Below are positions 1-5,025 of a DNA stretch of 6,832 nt, piece after piece. How positions within the stretch are numbered: position 1 is the stretch's first letter; the number at the start of each line of letters is the position of its first letter. Both the position numbers and the translations under genes were made by a program. This stretch comes from Alistipes sp. (GTDB taxonomy: Bacteria > Bacteroidota > Bacteroidia > Bacteroidales > Rikenellaceae): assembly GCA_017559615.1 (NCBI GenBank), contig JAFYRB010000078.1, positions 1 to 6,832 of the forward strand. Direction: 5' to 3'. The notes beneath the pieces are model-generated. The model was not told the DNA's origin, ran no database searches, and saw only the letters and a list, made by a program, of their open reading frames with translations.

Positions 1-64
1 CATCTATTGCCATACGCATAAACTTTTCGTCACGCTGAATATTATTTTTCTCCTGCTGCTCCAT
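1..64 (-). CDS. N-terminal fragment of a probable host gene (possible nucleoside/tRNA deaminase or RibD-like)
   Basis: The minus strand has an ATG at 64-62 followed by 21 open codons to the window edge, giving MEQQEKNNIQRDEKFMRMAI plus D. The DEKFMRMAI pattern resembles the first helix of cytidine-deaminase-fold enzymes (nucleoside deaminases, TadA, RibD), which commonly open with an E-x-F/Y-M-R-x-A-I/L segment. The zinc-binding HxE and PCxxC motifs would lie outside the window, so the product name is only a guess. The start is fairly secure: an in-frame TAA lies a few codons upstream with no other ATG between, and a convincing promoter sits about 40 bases upstream. The gene points away from the mobile region and is probably host flank. 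If so, the left element boundary lies between this gene and the integrase. Confidence 0.5.
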   Translation of the reverse strand, partial: MEQQEKNNIQRDEKFMRMAID

Positions 65-102
65 AAAACGGTCGCGAATTTAATTATTTCATAACACTCG
101 TG

Positions 103-132
103 CAAATATAATTATAATAAACCTTCCGACAA
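103..132 (-). promoter_or_regulatory. Bacteroidetes-type promoter for the leftward gene
   Basis: Read on the minus strand, this is TTG (132-130), a 19-base spacer and TATATTTG (110-103). It fits the Bacteroidetes -33 TTTG/TTG and -7 TAnnTTTG consensus with usual spacing. Transcription would start near 95-98, leaving an untranslated leader of about 30 bases before the ATG at 64. Its integrity so close to the 13-base repeats suggests that any insertion at this locus left the neighbouring gene's promoter intact. Confidence 0.6.
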
Positions 133-155
133 TTAGATATGGGCCTAAAACCTCA

Positions 156-220
156 TTTGAGAACATTTTTTGGCTACAAAATTTAGGAACAAAATTCGAG
201 AACACTTTTTGAGAACAAAT
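156..220 (+). repeat. Five tandem 13-base direct repeats upstream of the integrase (candidate arm-type or iteron sites)
   Basis: Five units start at 156, 169, 182, 195 and 208, each exactly 13 bases apart: TTTGAGAACATTT, TTTGGCTACAAAA, TTTAGGAACAAAA, TTCGAGAACACTT and TTTGAGAACAAAT. The consensus is TTTGAGAACAaaw. The second unit is the most diverged. The array ends 22 bases before the integrase ATG. The integrase has an N-terminal arm-DNA-binding-like domain, so the simplest reading is a cluster of arm-type integrase sites near the attachment site, which would also allow autoregulation of int. Iterons for the downstream Rep-like protein are the main alternative. The repeats are seen directly; the function is inferred. 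Confidence 0.7.
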
Positions 221-242
221 CAACAATACACTGACTAACAGT

Positions 243-1919
243 ATGGGTCAAATATTTCTTAATTTAAATCTACGGTTTAATATTCGAAAGGGGACAAACA
301 ATAAACCTACAATGGTATATGCAGTATTTACGCATATGGGTAAACGAGAGAAAATTAGTATAGGGGTAAAGATATACCCTAACCAATGGAATAGCAAACG
401 ACAACTTGCGATTATCAGTAATCTTCAAACCGAACTCGATAACAATAACAATAGGATTGTTAACGAAAGAATAAAACAAGTAAAACAAATTTTTACAGAA
501 CAAAAATGCTATCTTTGTGATAACCCAAGCAAAATACACAATTTATCTGAACAACTTAGAGTTATTATAAATCCTAAAAGTCGAGGGGCTATGAGAAAAA
601 AGAAACCTATTGTAACTTATGCAATGCTTGAACTAATTAAAGAAAAAAAAGACAGCACTGCTAATGCATATAATAACATCATATCCTCTTTCAGAAAGTA
701 TTTAAGTTCATCTGGTATTGATGATACATTCGTCAATATGAATCAACAAACTATAGAGGGTTATAAAGAATTCCTTTGTACAGAAGAATTATCTGTCAGC
801 ACTATTAACACTCGTTTAACTTGCATTAAAACTTTCCTGAAATCACTATCAAAATCGGTCAAGTACAATTATGATTATAATCAAAATCGAATTGATATGG
901 TTGACAAACTATCTGTCAACATTTCTCATTCGAAGAAAAATAAAAAGCAAGCAGATCTCAACGAAGAGGAAATATCAACTCTCTATAATTTGAAAAACTT
1001 ATCTAATGTTCAAGAGGAGACCCGTGATTTATTCGTTCTTCAATGTTGGACTGGGCAACGCGTTTCTGATTTATGTAAACTTTTTAACAAAGAATTTAAT
1101 GTAAGTCCAAATATAGTGCAATTCACATCCAGGAAGACTGAAGTAGATGTTATCATTCGACTTGATAGAGAAGGCTTCGGTTACGACATACAAGGCATAA
1201 TAAACAAGTATACAACTAACGGATTCAAATGTTATAAAATTGACTTATTAAGCAAGGTAATAGACTCTGAAGAACAAGGCAAGGCAGATAAAGAACTTAA
1301 AAGTATTATTGCAAAATACAACAGACATCTAAAATCTATATGCAAAGAGGCTGGCTTGAATAGGATTATAAACTATAAAGAACAAAGAGGCAAAAAAACA
1401 ATAGATTTATCAAAACCCTTATACGAACTCGTTCACTCTCACACAGCACGACACTCGTATATTACAAATATGTTGCGCAGGGGCGTTGAAAAGGATACTA
1501 TTAAGATAACAACAGGGCATACGGACGACCAAATGATAGAAAAAATATATGCCCACCTCAATAGCGACGATAAAATAAAGAAACTAACCGAAGATATAGG
1601 CTCAACCGATGATATACCTATCGTTCAAAGGACAAACACAAAGGTTGAGATTCTAAAGGACAATAATTGTAAATATGTGAGAGGTGTAGATGAGGCTCGT
1701 AAAGTATTAACATTTTTAGGGATTAGTCCAACTAAGTGGGTCGATGTTGAAGACTTTGCGGAACTAATGGCTATGATAGGTCGTCAAGAGGGGCGGCTAA
1801 TGGACAAACTTGGCATAGAAACAATATTACCATTTAAAGAAATCTTCAATGAGGAAATTTCAATGCAAGAACGTGTAGATAAGTTAAAGGCCTTAGTTGA
1901 TGCTATAGAAGGGAAATAG
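243..1919 (+). CDS. Tyrosine-family site-specific integrase with arm-binding N-terminus
   Basis: This 558-residue protein should integrate and excise the element by breaking and rejoining DNA through a covalent phosphotyrosine. Residues 1-60 (LNLRFNIRKG, then IGVKIYPNQWN) match the arm-DNA-binding domain common in Bacteroidetes integrases. Residues 125-230 form a SAM-like core-binding helical domain. The catalytic domain (about 240-450) keeps the full set: R273 in TGQRVSDL, K298 in TSRKTE, H400-T-A-R403, H426 in TTGH and nucleophile Y436. About 100 residues follow Y436 (mixed charged helices to residue 558), longer than the short tail usual for XerC/XerD-like enzymes. The gene is visibly more AT-rich than the rep and lipoprotein genes, suggesting a different origin. 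The ATG at 243 follows the 13-base repeat array. No clean TTTG/TAnnTTTG promoter was found for it, so expression may depend on protein bound to the repeats. Confidence 0.92.
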   Translation: MGQIFLNLNLRFNIRKGTNNKPTMVYAVFTHMGKREKISIGVKIYPNQWNSKRQLAIISNLQTELDNNNNRIVNERIKQVKQIFTEQKCYLCDNPSKIHNLSEQLRVIINPKSRGAMRKKKPIVTYAMLELIKEKKDSTANAYNNIISSFRKYLSSSGIDDTFVNMNQQTIEGYKEFLCTEELSVSTINTRLTCIKTFLKSLSKSVKYNYDYNQNRIDMVDKLSVNISHSKKNKKQADLNEEEISTLYNLKNLSNVQEETRDLFVLQCWTGQRVSDLCKLFNKEFNVSPNIVQFTSRKTEVDVIIRLDREGFGYDIQGIINKYTTNGFKCYKIDLLSKVIDSEEQGKADKELKSIIAKYNRHLKSICKEAGLNRIINYKEQRGKKTIDLSKPLYELVHSHTARHSYITNMLRRGVEKDTIKITTGHTDDQMIEKIYAHLNSDDKIKKLTEDIGSTDDIPIVQRTNTKVEILKDNNCKYVRGVDEARKVLTFLGISPTKWVDVEDFAELMAMIGRQEGRLMDKLGIETILPFKEIFNEEISMQERVDKLKALVDAIEGK

Positions 1920-1929
1920 ACGCATAACC

Positions 1930-1957
1930 GTAACTCGTGTGGTATAGCACGAGTTAC
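1930..1957. repeat. Perfect 10-base inverted repeat after the integrase
   Basis: GTAACTCGTG (1930-1939) and CACGAGTTAC (1948-1957) are perfect reverse complements around an 8-base loop, starting 11 bases after the integrase stop. No T-run follows, so it is not a classic intrinsic terminator. It may be a protein-binding or nicking-site hairpin upstream of the rep-like gene, or simply a 3'-end stabilising hairpin for the int mRNA. Confidence 0.65.
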
Positions 1958-1959
1958 AC

Positions 1960-2032
1960 CTTACCTACTACCTATCTGTTCACTGCGAAAATTTTTTCTG
2001 GAAATTTCGTTATTTTTTCAACTTACCTACTA
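1960..2032 (+). repeat. Pair of 11-base direct repeats upstream of the NUMOD3-rep genes
   Basis: CTTACCTACTA occurs at 1960-1970 and again at 2022-2032, 62 bases apart. The TTACCTA part recurs inverted as TAGGTAA at 2051-2057, overlapping the start codon of the next gene. Three related sites in a short leader suggest binding by a regulator, by the NUMOD3 protein or by the Rep-like protein. This is inference from the repeats alone. Confidence 0.55.
1986..2019 (+). terminator. Possible weak intrinsic terminator for the integrase gene
   Basis: CGAAAATTT (1986-1994) pairs with AAATTTCG (2002-2009) with one bulged base, and is followed by the T-rich run TTATTTTTTC (2010-2019). The stem is AT-rich and therefore weak. 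It is the only terminator-like structure between int and the next gene. Confidence 0.3.
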
Positions 2033-2057
2033 TTTATATATATAAACAGTTAGGTAA
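2023..2057. promoter_or_regulatory. Cruciform-capable inverted repeat at the start of the NUMOD3-rep operon
   Basis: TTACCTA (2023-2029) pairs with TAGGTAA (2051-2057), enclosing the perfect 14-base palindrome TTTATATATATAAA (2033-2046). The right arm overlaps the ATG at 2057, so in RNA the hairpin could mask the start. In DNA the easily melted AT core is the sort of structure often found at operators or nicking origins. No consensus TAnnTTTG promoter is recognisable here, though one must lie nearby unless int transcription reads through. Confidence 0.5.
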
Positions 2058-2251
2058 TGATGAATGAACAAATCAGACGAAAAATTTCTCACAAGATGCG
2101 AGGTCGAAAGAAATCGGCCACAACCCGAAAGTTGATTAGTCAAGCCCTACGAGGTAGGGCAAAGACTGGTCAGCACAGAGCCGCCATCTCTGAAGCGATG
2201 GTGGAATATTGGAAAAATAAAACTAATTTATTAAAAAATAATCAATTATGA
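2057..2251 (+). CDS. Small basic NUMOD3-motif DNA-binding protein
   Basis: This 64-residue, strongly basic protein is almost entirely made of NUMOD3-like motifs, the short helical DNA-contact modules known from homing endonucleases and related proteins. Three successive motif-like segments are visible: around RRKISHKMRGRKKS, then TTRKLISQALRGRAKT, then QHRAAISEAMVEYW. No nuclease catalytic domain is present, so it is probably a stand-alone DNA-binding accessory protein rather than an endonuclease. Its stop overlaps the next start in an ATGA arrangement (2248-2251), implying translational coupling with the Rep/relaxase-like gene. A natural inference is that it recognises the origin or operator repeats just upstream and helps load or regulate that protein. 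The codon after the first ATG is also ATG, so the true start may be 2060. Confidence 0.75.
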   Translation: MMNEQIRRKISHKMRGRKKSATTRKLISQALRGRAKTGQHRAAISEAMVEYWKNKTNLLKNNQL

Positions 2252-3129
2252 ATATAAAGATTGATAAGTTAAAAATCTGCTATACGCTAACAGAGCAGAG
2301 TATCCTACACGACCTTATGGTCAATCCAACTGATGAATTTGAACACCCCGAATGGGGCTTCAGCCTTCGACGAGTAGAGGGCAAACACTTTAACCACATC
2401 TATGAAATCATCTACCTTGATTACACGGACAACTCAATGAGAGAGTTCGACCATCAATGTTTCGGCACGCTCCGATGGGGACTTCGCTCGGACAAAGAGG
2501 GTGAGATGGATAAGTTTGTGTGGATAGCCATAGACAACCGTCAATTCTATCTCAACTATGACTACAACACCAAATCAAGGATGGTGTATTTGGAGTACAT
2601 CGAGGCAATGTTGGGGCTTTGCTTCCACAATCTTACTCAACTTGACCTTGCTATGGATGATGGTAAGAATCTCTCCAAACGGCTAATTAGAGCCATTAGG
2701 GATGATTCCCTCGTGCCGATTGTGAATGGCAAGAAGGTTGAGAAAAGAGACGAACTATTGGAAGATATTCTCTACATCGGAACGGGAGATTGTCGGCGGA
2801 TAAGGGAGTACAGTCTTCTTATCAAGCAGAAGAATGGAGATGTTCGCTTAATGGCATACAATAAGAAGCGAGAGGTGGAGAATGCCAGTCACAAAGATTA
2901 CATTCTGGATGCAAACGGCAACCCCAACCACTTACATCGTCTTGAAGTGCGGGTTTCGTCTGACGCTCTTAGGGAATACATAGAGCGAGAGCGAATCATC
3001 TATGACCCGATGATGTTCACTGATGAGGCTTGGTTGTGGCGTACATTCCTAGACTTCGCTGGGCGGGTACTGCGATTCCAATCTGCCGAAGGGCGCAAGT
3101 GTTACGATGTCCTTGATTTAGTGGCGTAG
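2248..3129 (+). CDS. Rep_trans/MobT-like rolling-circle replication initiator or relaxase
   Basis: This 293-residue protein resembles the Rep_trans family (PF02486), which includes pT181-type plasmid initiators and the MobT relaxases NicK of ICEBs1 and Orf20 of Tn916. Such proteins nick one strand at an origin via a tyrosine and start rolling-circle replication or transfer. Supporting segments, in order: LTQLDLAMDD at 129-138 (family pattern hhhRhDhAhDD, with Q in place of the usual R), LYIGTGDCRRIREY at 175-188, LMAYNKKREVE at 201-211 (compare the Y-x-K-x-x-E segment of the family) and LHRLEVRV at 229-236. Y204 is a candidate active tyrosine but I cannot assign it firmly. The length fits the shorter members. 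The gene is coupled by ATGA overlap to the NUMOD3 gene and followed by a terminator. No conjugation pore or coupling-protein genes are present here, so transfer would rely on another element. Confidence 0.7.
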   Translation: MNIKIDKLKICYTLTEQSILHDLMVNPTDEFEHPEWGFSLRRVEGKHFNHIYEIIYLDYTDNSMREFDHQCFGTLRWGLRSDKEGEMDKFVWIAIDNRQFYLNYDYNTKSRMVYLEYIEAMLGLCFHNLTQLDLAMDDGKNLSKRLIRAIRDDSLVPIVNGKKVEKRDELLEDILYIGTGDCRRIREYSLLIKQKNGDVRLMAYNKKREVENASHKDYILDANGNPNHLHRLEVRVSSDALREYIERERIIYDPMMFTDEAWLWRTFLDFAGRVLRFQSAEGRKCYDVLDLVA

Positions 3130-3213
3130 TGCTTTAGCAAGGTATTAGTAAACCACCCTATCAGAACAGTGTTATTATATATAACTTGTTGATATTATGA
3201 AAAATATATTATT

Positions 3214-3257
3214 ATAGCCTATTGTTTGATTTTTACATTAGATAATAGGCTATTTTT
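3214..3257 (+). terminator. Rho-independent terminator after the rep-like gene
   Basis: ATAGCCTATT (3214-3223) and AATAGGCTAT (3244-3253) form a perfect 10-base stem with a 20-base loop, followed directly by a T-run (3253-3257). It lies 84 bases after the rep stop and would end the NUMOD3-rep transcript. The loop is longer than is typical for intrinsic terminators. Confidence 0.7.
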
Positions 3258-3359
3258 ATGTCTTTTTTCAACTATTATTTGCAAGGTATGTATGATTAAA
3301 AAATCAATATTTCTTGTAAATTATTGATAATCATATCAACATATCTGTTTGTCGTTTAA

Positions 3360-3399
3360 CCGTCAAAAATTGGTTATTTTTTTCACCAAAAGTTGACGG
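3360..3399. repeat. Imperfect inverted repeat downstream of the XRE gene
   Basis: CCGTCAA (3360-3366) pairs with TTGACGG (3393-3399), and inside it TGG (3371-3373) pairs with CCA (3386-3388). GTCAAAAA from the left arm recurs at 3419-3426. On the minus strand this could be a weak terminator for the XRE gene, but a strong T-run is lacking. A binding or origin site is an alternative. Confidence 0.45.
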
Positions 3400-3429
3400 G
3401 TATACAGTCAGCAAAACTGTCAAAAACTC

Positions 3430-3726
3430 CTACAATGTTTGTAGTATTTTTTGATACAGATTCTTATAGTCATCTACGGTCTTGATGGTATAAATCTCAC
3501 CTTCAAATTCAATGAAACCATTGATGGATGGTTGTGATATGGTCTCATCTTGCCATAGGTCTGTAAGAGATACATTGAGGACTGATGCAATCTCTTCCAA
3601 CTTGCGAATATTATTTGTTTCGAGTAGAAGATTCACATTCTGTTTTTTTATCCCCATCATCTCTGCAAATTGACTCTTTGAGATACCTCGCTCTTGAAGT
3701 ATATCGGCTATTCGTAATTTAATCAT
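3430..3726 (-). CDS. XRE-family helix-turn-helix regulator
   Basis: This is a 98-residue DNA-binding protein, probably the repressor of the mobile region. Residues 4-58 form a Cro/C1-type helix-turn-helix: LRIADILQERGISKSQFAEM is the first helix, turn and second helix, GIKKQNVNLLLE is the recognition helix, and LEEIASVLNVSLTDLW completes the bundle. The tail (about 68-98, INGFIEFEGEIYTIKTVDDY) is a short strand-turn-helix segment often seen in Bacteroidetes relatives of this size, and may serve dimerisation. I chose the ATG at 3726-3724; a frame extension to a TTG at 3735 adds only three residues and is less likely. The gene is divergent from the 54-residue gene, and the spacer is full of TATTAC/GTAATA sites overlapping both promoters. 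That arrangement is typical of an autoregulated repressor switch. Confidence 0.88.
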   Translation of the reverse strand: MIKLRIADILQERGISKSQFAEMMGIKKQNVNLLLETNNIRKLEEIASVLNVSLTDLWQDETISQPSINGFIEFEGEIYTIKTVDDYKNLYQKILQTL

Positions 3727-3750
3727 ATTACCCAATTTTATATATTTCTA

Positions 3751-3785
3751 CAAATATATTACTTTATTATTGAAATACGAGCAAA
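3751..3785 (-). promoter_or_regulatory. Candidate promoter for the XRE gene
   Basis: Read on the minus strand, TATATTTG (3758-3751) matches the -7 TAnnTTTG box, and TTTG (3785-3782) is a possible -33 box. The spacer of 23 is longer than the usual 19 to 21. The -7 box overlaps one arm of the TATTACTTT/AAAGTAATA inverted repeat, consistent with autoregulation. Confidence 0.5.
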
Positions 3786-3868
3786 AGTAATAGATTATTT
3801 TTACCAATGTAATAATATTTTATTGAAAATATTTGCTGGAATAATAATTTAATATTACTTTTGTAATA
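3757..3868. promoter_or_regulatory. Operator array of TATTAC/GTAATA half-sites in the divergent spacer
   Basis: TATTACTTT (3757-3765) and AAAGTAATA (3784-3792) are perfect inverted copies. TTAC-CAAT-GTAA (3801-3812) and TATTAC-TTTT-GTAATA (3853-3868) are two further dyads with 4-base spacers. The last dyad overlaps the -7 box of the rightward promoter, and the first overlaps the leftward one. The natural ligand is the XRE protein encoded next door, which could then repress both directions. The repeats are seen; the binding protein is inferred. Confidence 0.6.
3832..3863 (+). promoter_or_regulatory. Bacteroidetes-type promoter for the rightward operon
   Basis: TTTG (3832-3835), a 20-base spacer and TACTTTTG (3856-3863) form a near-ideal Bacteroidetes promoter. 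Transcription would begin near 3870, giving a leader of under 20 bases before the ATG at 3887. The -7 box sits inside the TATTAC-TTTT-GTAATA dyad. Confidence 0.72.
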
Positions 3869-3886
3869 ACAAAAGAGTTAAATGAT

Positions 3887-4051
3887 ATGGTACAGACAAG
3901 AAAATACAAGGTTGGATGTAGTGGCTCGGGTTGGGGCATTTGGGAAATTGCAACGGGAAAGAAAGTGGAAGGCTTTGGTCAGTGCCGAATTGCAGCCCTT
4001 GAGCGTTGGTATGAGTTGGAGGGTTGGAGAAAGCCCTCGCGATGGTATTAG
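3887..4051 (+). CDS. Small 54-residue protein of unknown function
   Basis: This short gene encodes 54 residues beginning MVQTRKYKVGCSGSGWGIWE and ending EGWRKPSRWY. It is rich in Trp, Gly and Tyr. The strand-like start (KYKVG, WGIWEI, KKVEGFG) followed by a helix (CRIAALERWYEL) suggests a tiny alpha/beta fold. I do not recognise a function, though the look is that of small accessory proteins in Bacteroidetes mobile elements. It is first after the strong promoter at 3832-3863, with an AAAAGAG stretch (3871-3877) ahead of it. An ATG at 3882 opens a different frame of similar length (56 codons), which reads as a less protein-like sequence. The next gene starts 31 bases downstream, so the two probably share a transcript. 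Confidence 0.65.
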   Translation: MVQTRKYKVGCSGSGWGIWEIATGKKVEGFGQCRIAALERWYELEGWRKPSRWY

Positions 4052-4082
4052 AAATTAATGTGTAATAAATAATCTTACAATT

Positions 4083-4415
4083 ATGGCTACAAACATTATG
4101 GTTATTTCGGATATGACAGCAACAAGAATGGCGGTTATTGCTGACCGTACGCAAAACCTCCTCATCGCTGGAGCGAAAGCAATGATGATTCACGACCTAA
4201 AATCAAAACTTCGTTCGGGCGTGGCTCATTTCATCTTCCAAAAGAAGAATGGCGAGTTGCGAGAGATGTTTGCCACGACTTGCCCTTCGCTGGTTAAACG
4301 ACACATCAACGGGCGAGGCGTAAGCCGTGAGTGCTATGCCACCACAGCGGTATTTGATTGTGAATTGGGCGAGTGGCGCAGTTTCAGATGGGAGTCAATT
4401 GTTAAGGTTTACTAA
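4083..4415 (+). CDS. SH3-barrel (DUF2693/WYL_2-like) small protein
   Basis: This 110-residue protein has a C-terminal half that fits the DUF2693 family (PF10902), small SH3/Sm-like barrel proteins common on Bacteroidetes mobile DNA. Visible signatures are VAHFIFQKKNGELREMFATT at 47-66 (two strands with the characteristic G-E-L/I-R-E turn), a variable loop containing NGRGVSRECYATTAVFD (76-92), and the closing GEWRSFRWESIVKVY (96-110). The N-terminal 45 residues look helical and are less conserved in type. The biochemical role is unknown; members sit in operons of plasmids and conjugative elements, and a nucleic-acid or regulatory role is only an inference from the fold. The stop is followed after one base by the recombinase ATG, so the two are very probably translationally coupled. 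Confidence 0.75.
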   Translation: MATNIMVISDMTATRMAVIADRTQNLLIAGAKAMMIHDLKSKLRSGVAHFIFQKKNGELREMFATTCPSLVKRHINGRGVSRECYATTAVFDCELGEWRSFRWESIVKVY

Positions 4416-4416
4416 T

Positions 4417-5007
4417 ATGAGTTTGAAGGGAAGTAGTACACGAGCCGATTATATCGAGTGGAACACGGCCGTGAATCTCGTTCACCGCCTATATCGAGAC
4501 GGAGATTATCGTATGAGCCTTCTAATTGGCTGTGGTATCTTCTTCGGGCTTAGAATCTCAGACCTCTTGCAACTCTCGTGGGATATGTTGCTTGATGGTG
4601 ATAGTTTCACCGTCACCGAGCGAAAGACGGGTAAGCAGAGAACTATACGAATCAATCGAGATTTTCAGAAGCATATCAAAGCCTGCCACAAAGCAATGAG
4701 GATTACAGACAATACCTCTAAATGCTTTATAAATGCCTCAGGAATGCCCCTCTCGGTGCAACGAGTAAATATACTCTTGAAGCAAATTAAGACAAAATAT
4801 AGCCTAAAAAGCGTCAGGAATATCAGTTCTCACAGTCTCCGCAAGACCTTCGGCCGAAAGGTATTCGAATCGGCTGGCGAGAACGCAAATATGGCTCTTG
4901 TACGCCTCAGCGAACTCTTCAATCACTCCAATATAGCCATCACAAAAATATATCTCGGCATACGGCAAGAAGAACTTTTAGAGACATATGACCTACTTGA
5001 TTTCTAG
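4417..5007 (+). CDS. Catalytic-domain-only tyrosine recombinase (FimB/FimE-sized; candidate DNA invertase)
   Basis: This 196-residue protein consists of essentially only the tyrosine-recombinase catalytic domain and lacks the SAM-like core-binding domain. The active-site set is complete: R46 in FGLRISDLLQLSW, K70 in TERKTGKQR, H139-S-L-R142, H170 in FNHSNI and nucleophile Y179 in TKIYLGI. Its size and layout match FimB/FimE-type enzymes that invert short promoter segments next to surface-protein genes. The chosen start is the ATG at 4417, one base after the preceding stop. The frame stays open upstream to 4327, but that part overlaps the DUF2693-like gene and adds no conserved sequence. Directly downstream lies a surface-lipoprotein gene whose leader is bracketed by a 9-base inverted repeat, a plausible local substrate. 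An excision accessory for the element, or resolution of multimers, is the alternative job. Confidence 0.85.
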   Translation: MSLKGSSTRADYIEWNTAVNLVHRLYRDGDYRMSLLIGCGIFFGLRISDLLQLSWDMLLDGDSFTVTERKTGKQRTIRINRDFQKHIKACHKAMRITDNTSKCFINASGMPLSVQRVNILLKQIKTKYSLKSVRNISSHSLRKTFGRKVFESAGENANMALVRLSELFNHSNIAITKIYLGIRQEELLETYDLLDF

Positions 5008-5025
5008 CAAACAACCGTAAAATAG

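Larger units (their letters stand above)
3130..3429. other. Convergent intergenic region between the rep-like and XRE genes
   Basis: This 300-base AT-rich stretch holds no supportable gene; the longest ATG-started frame I found is about a dozen codons. It contains the terminator at 3214-3257, a palindrome TTGATA-ATCA-TATCAA (3324-3339) and a split inverted repeat at 3360-3399. A short ACAGT/ACTGT hairpin (3404-3420) lies just beyond the stop of the leftward XRE gene. Confidence 0.6.

Noticed and set aside
156..220. CRISPR-like reading of the short regular repeats.
   Set aside because: Units are 13 bases, contiguous and without spacers, and no cas gene is present.
270..539. An 89-codon minus-strand frame.
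   Set aside because: It is antisense to the integrase arm-binding domain, which is clearly the coding frame.
1930..1957. Intrinsic terminator at the perfect 10-base hairpin.
   Set aside because: No T-run follows on either strand, so it was listed as an inverted repeat instead.
2248..3129. Filamentous-phage (inovirus-like) identity for the element, because of the Rep_trans-like gene.
   Set aside because: No Zot-type ATPase, coat-like short membrane proteins or other virion genes are visible in the window.
3727..3735. A TTG start adding three residues to the XRE regulator.
   Set aside because: The ATG at 3726-3724 is directly before the first conserved residues and is the commoner start codon.
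3855..4193. A 112-codon minus-strand frame.
   Set aside because: It is antisense to the 54-residue gene and the DUF2693-like gene, and runs across the strong rightward promoter; its His/Cys/Leu-rich sequence is not convincing.
4327..4416. A 30-residue N-terminal extension of the small recombinase.
   Set aside because: It overlaps the conserved C-terminus of the DUF2693-like protein in another frame, and the ATG at 4417 gives tight coupling and the size expected of FimB/FimE-like enzymes.
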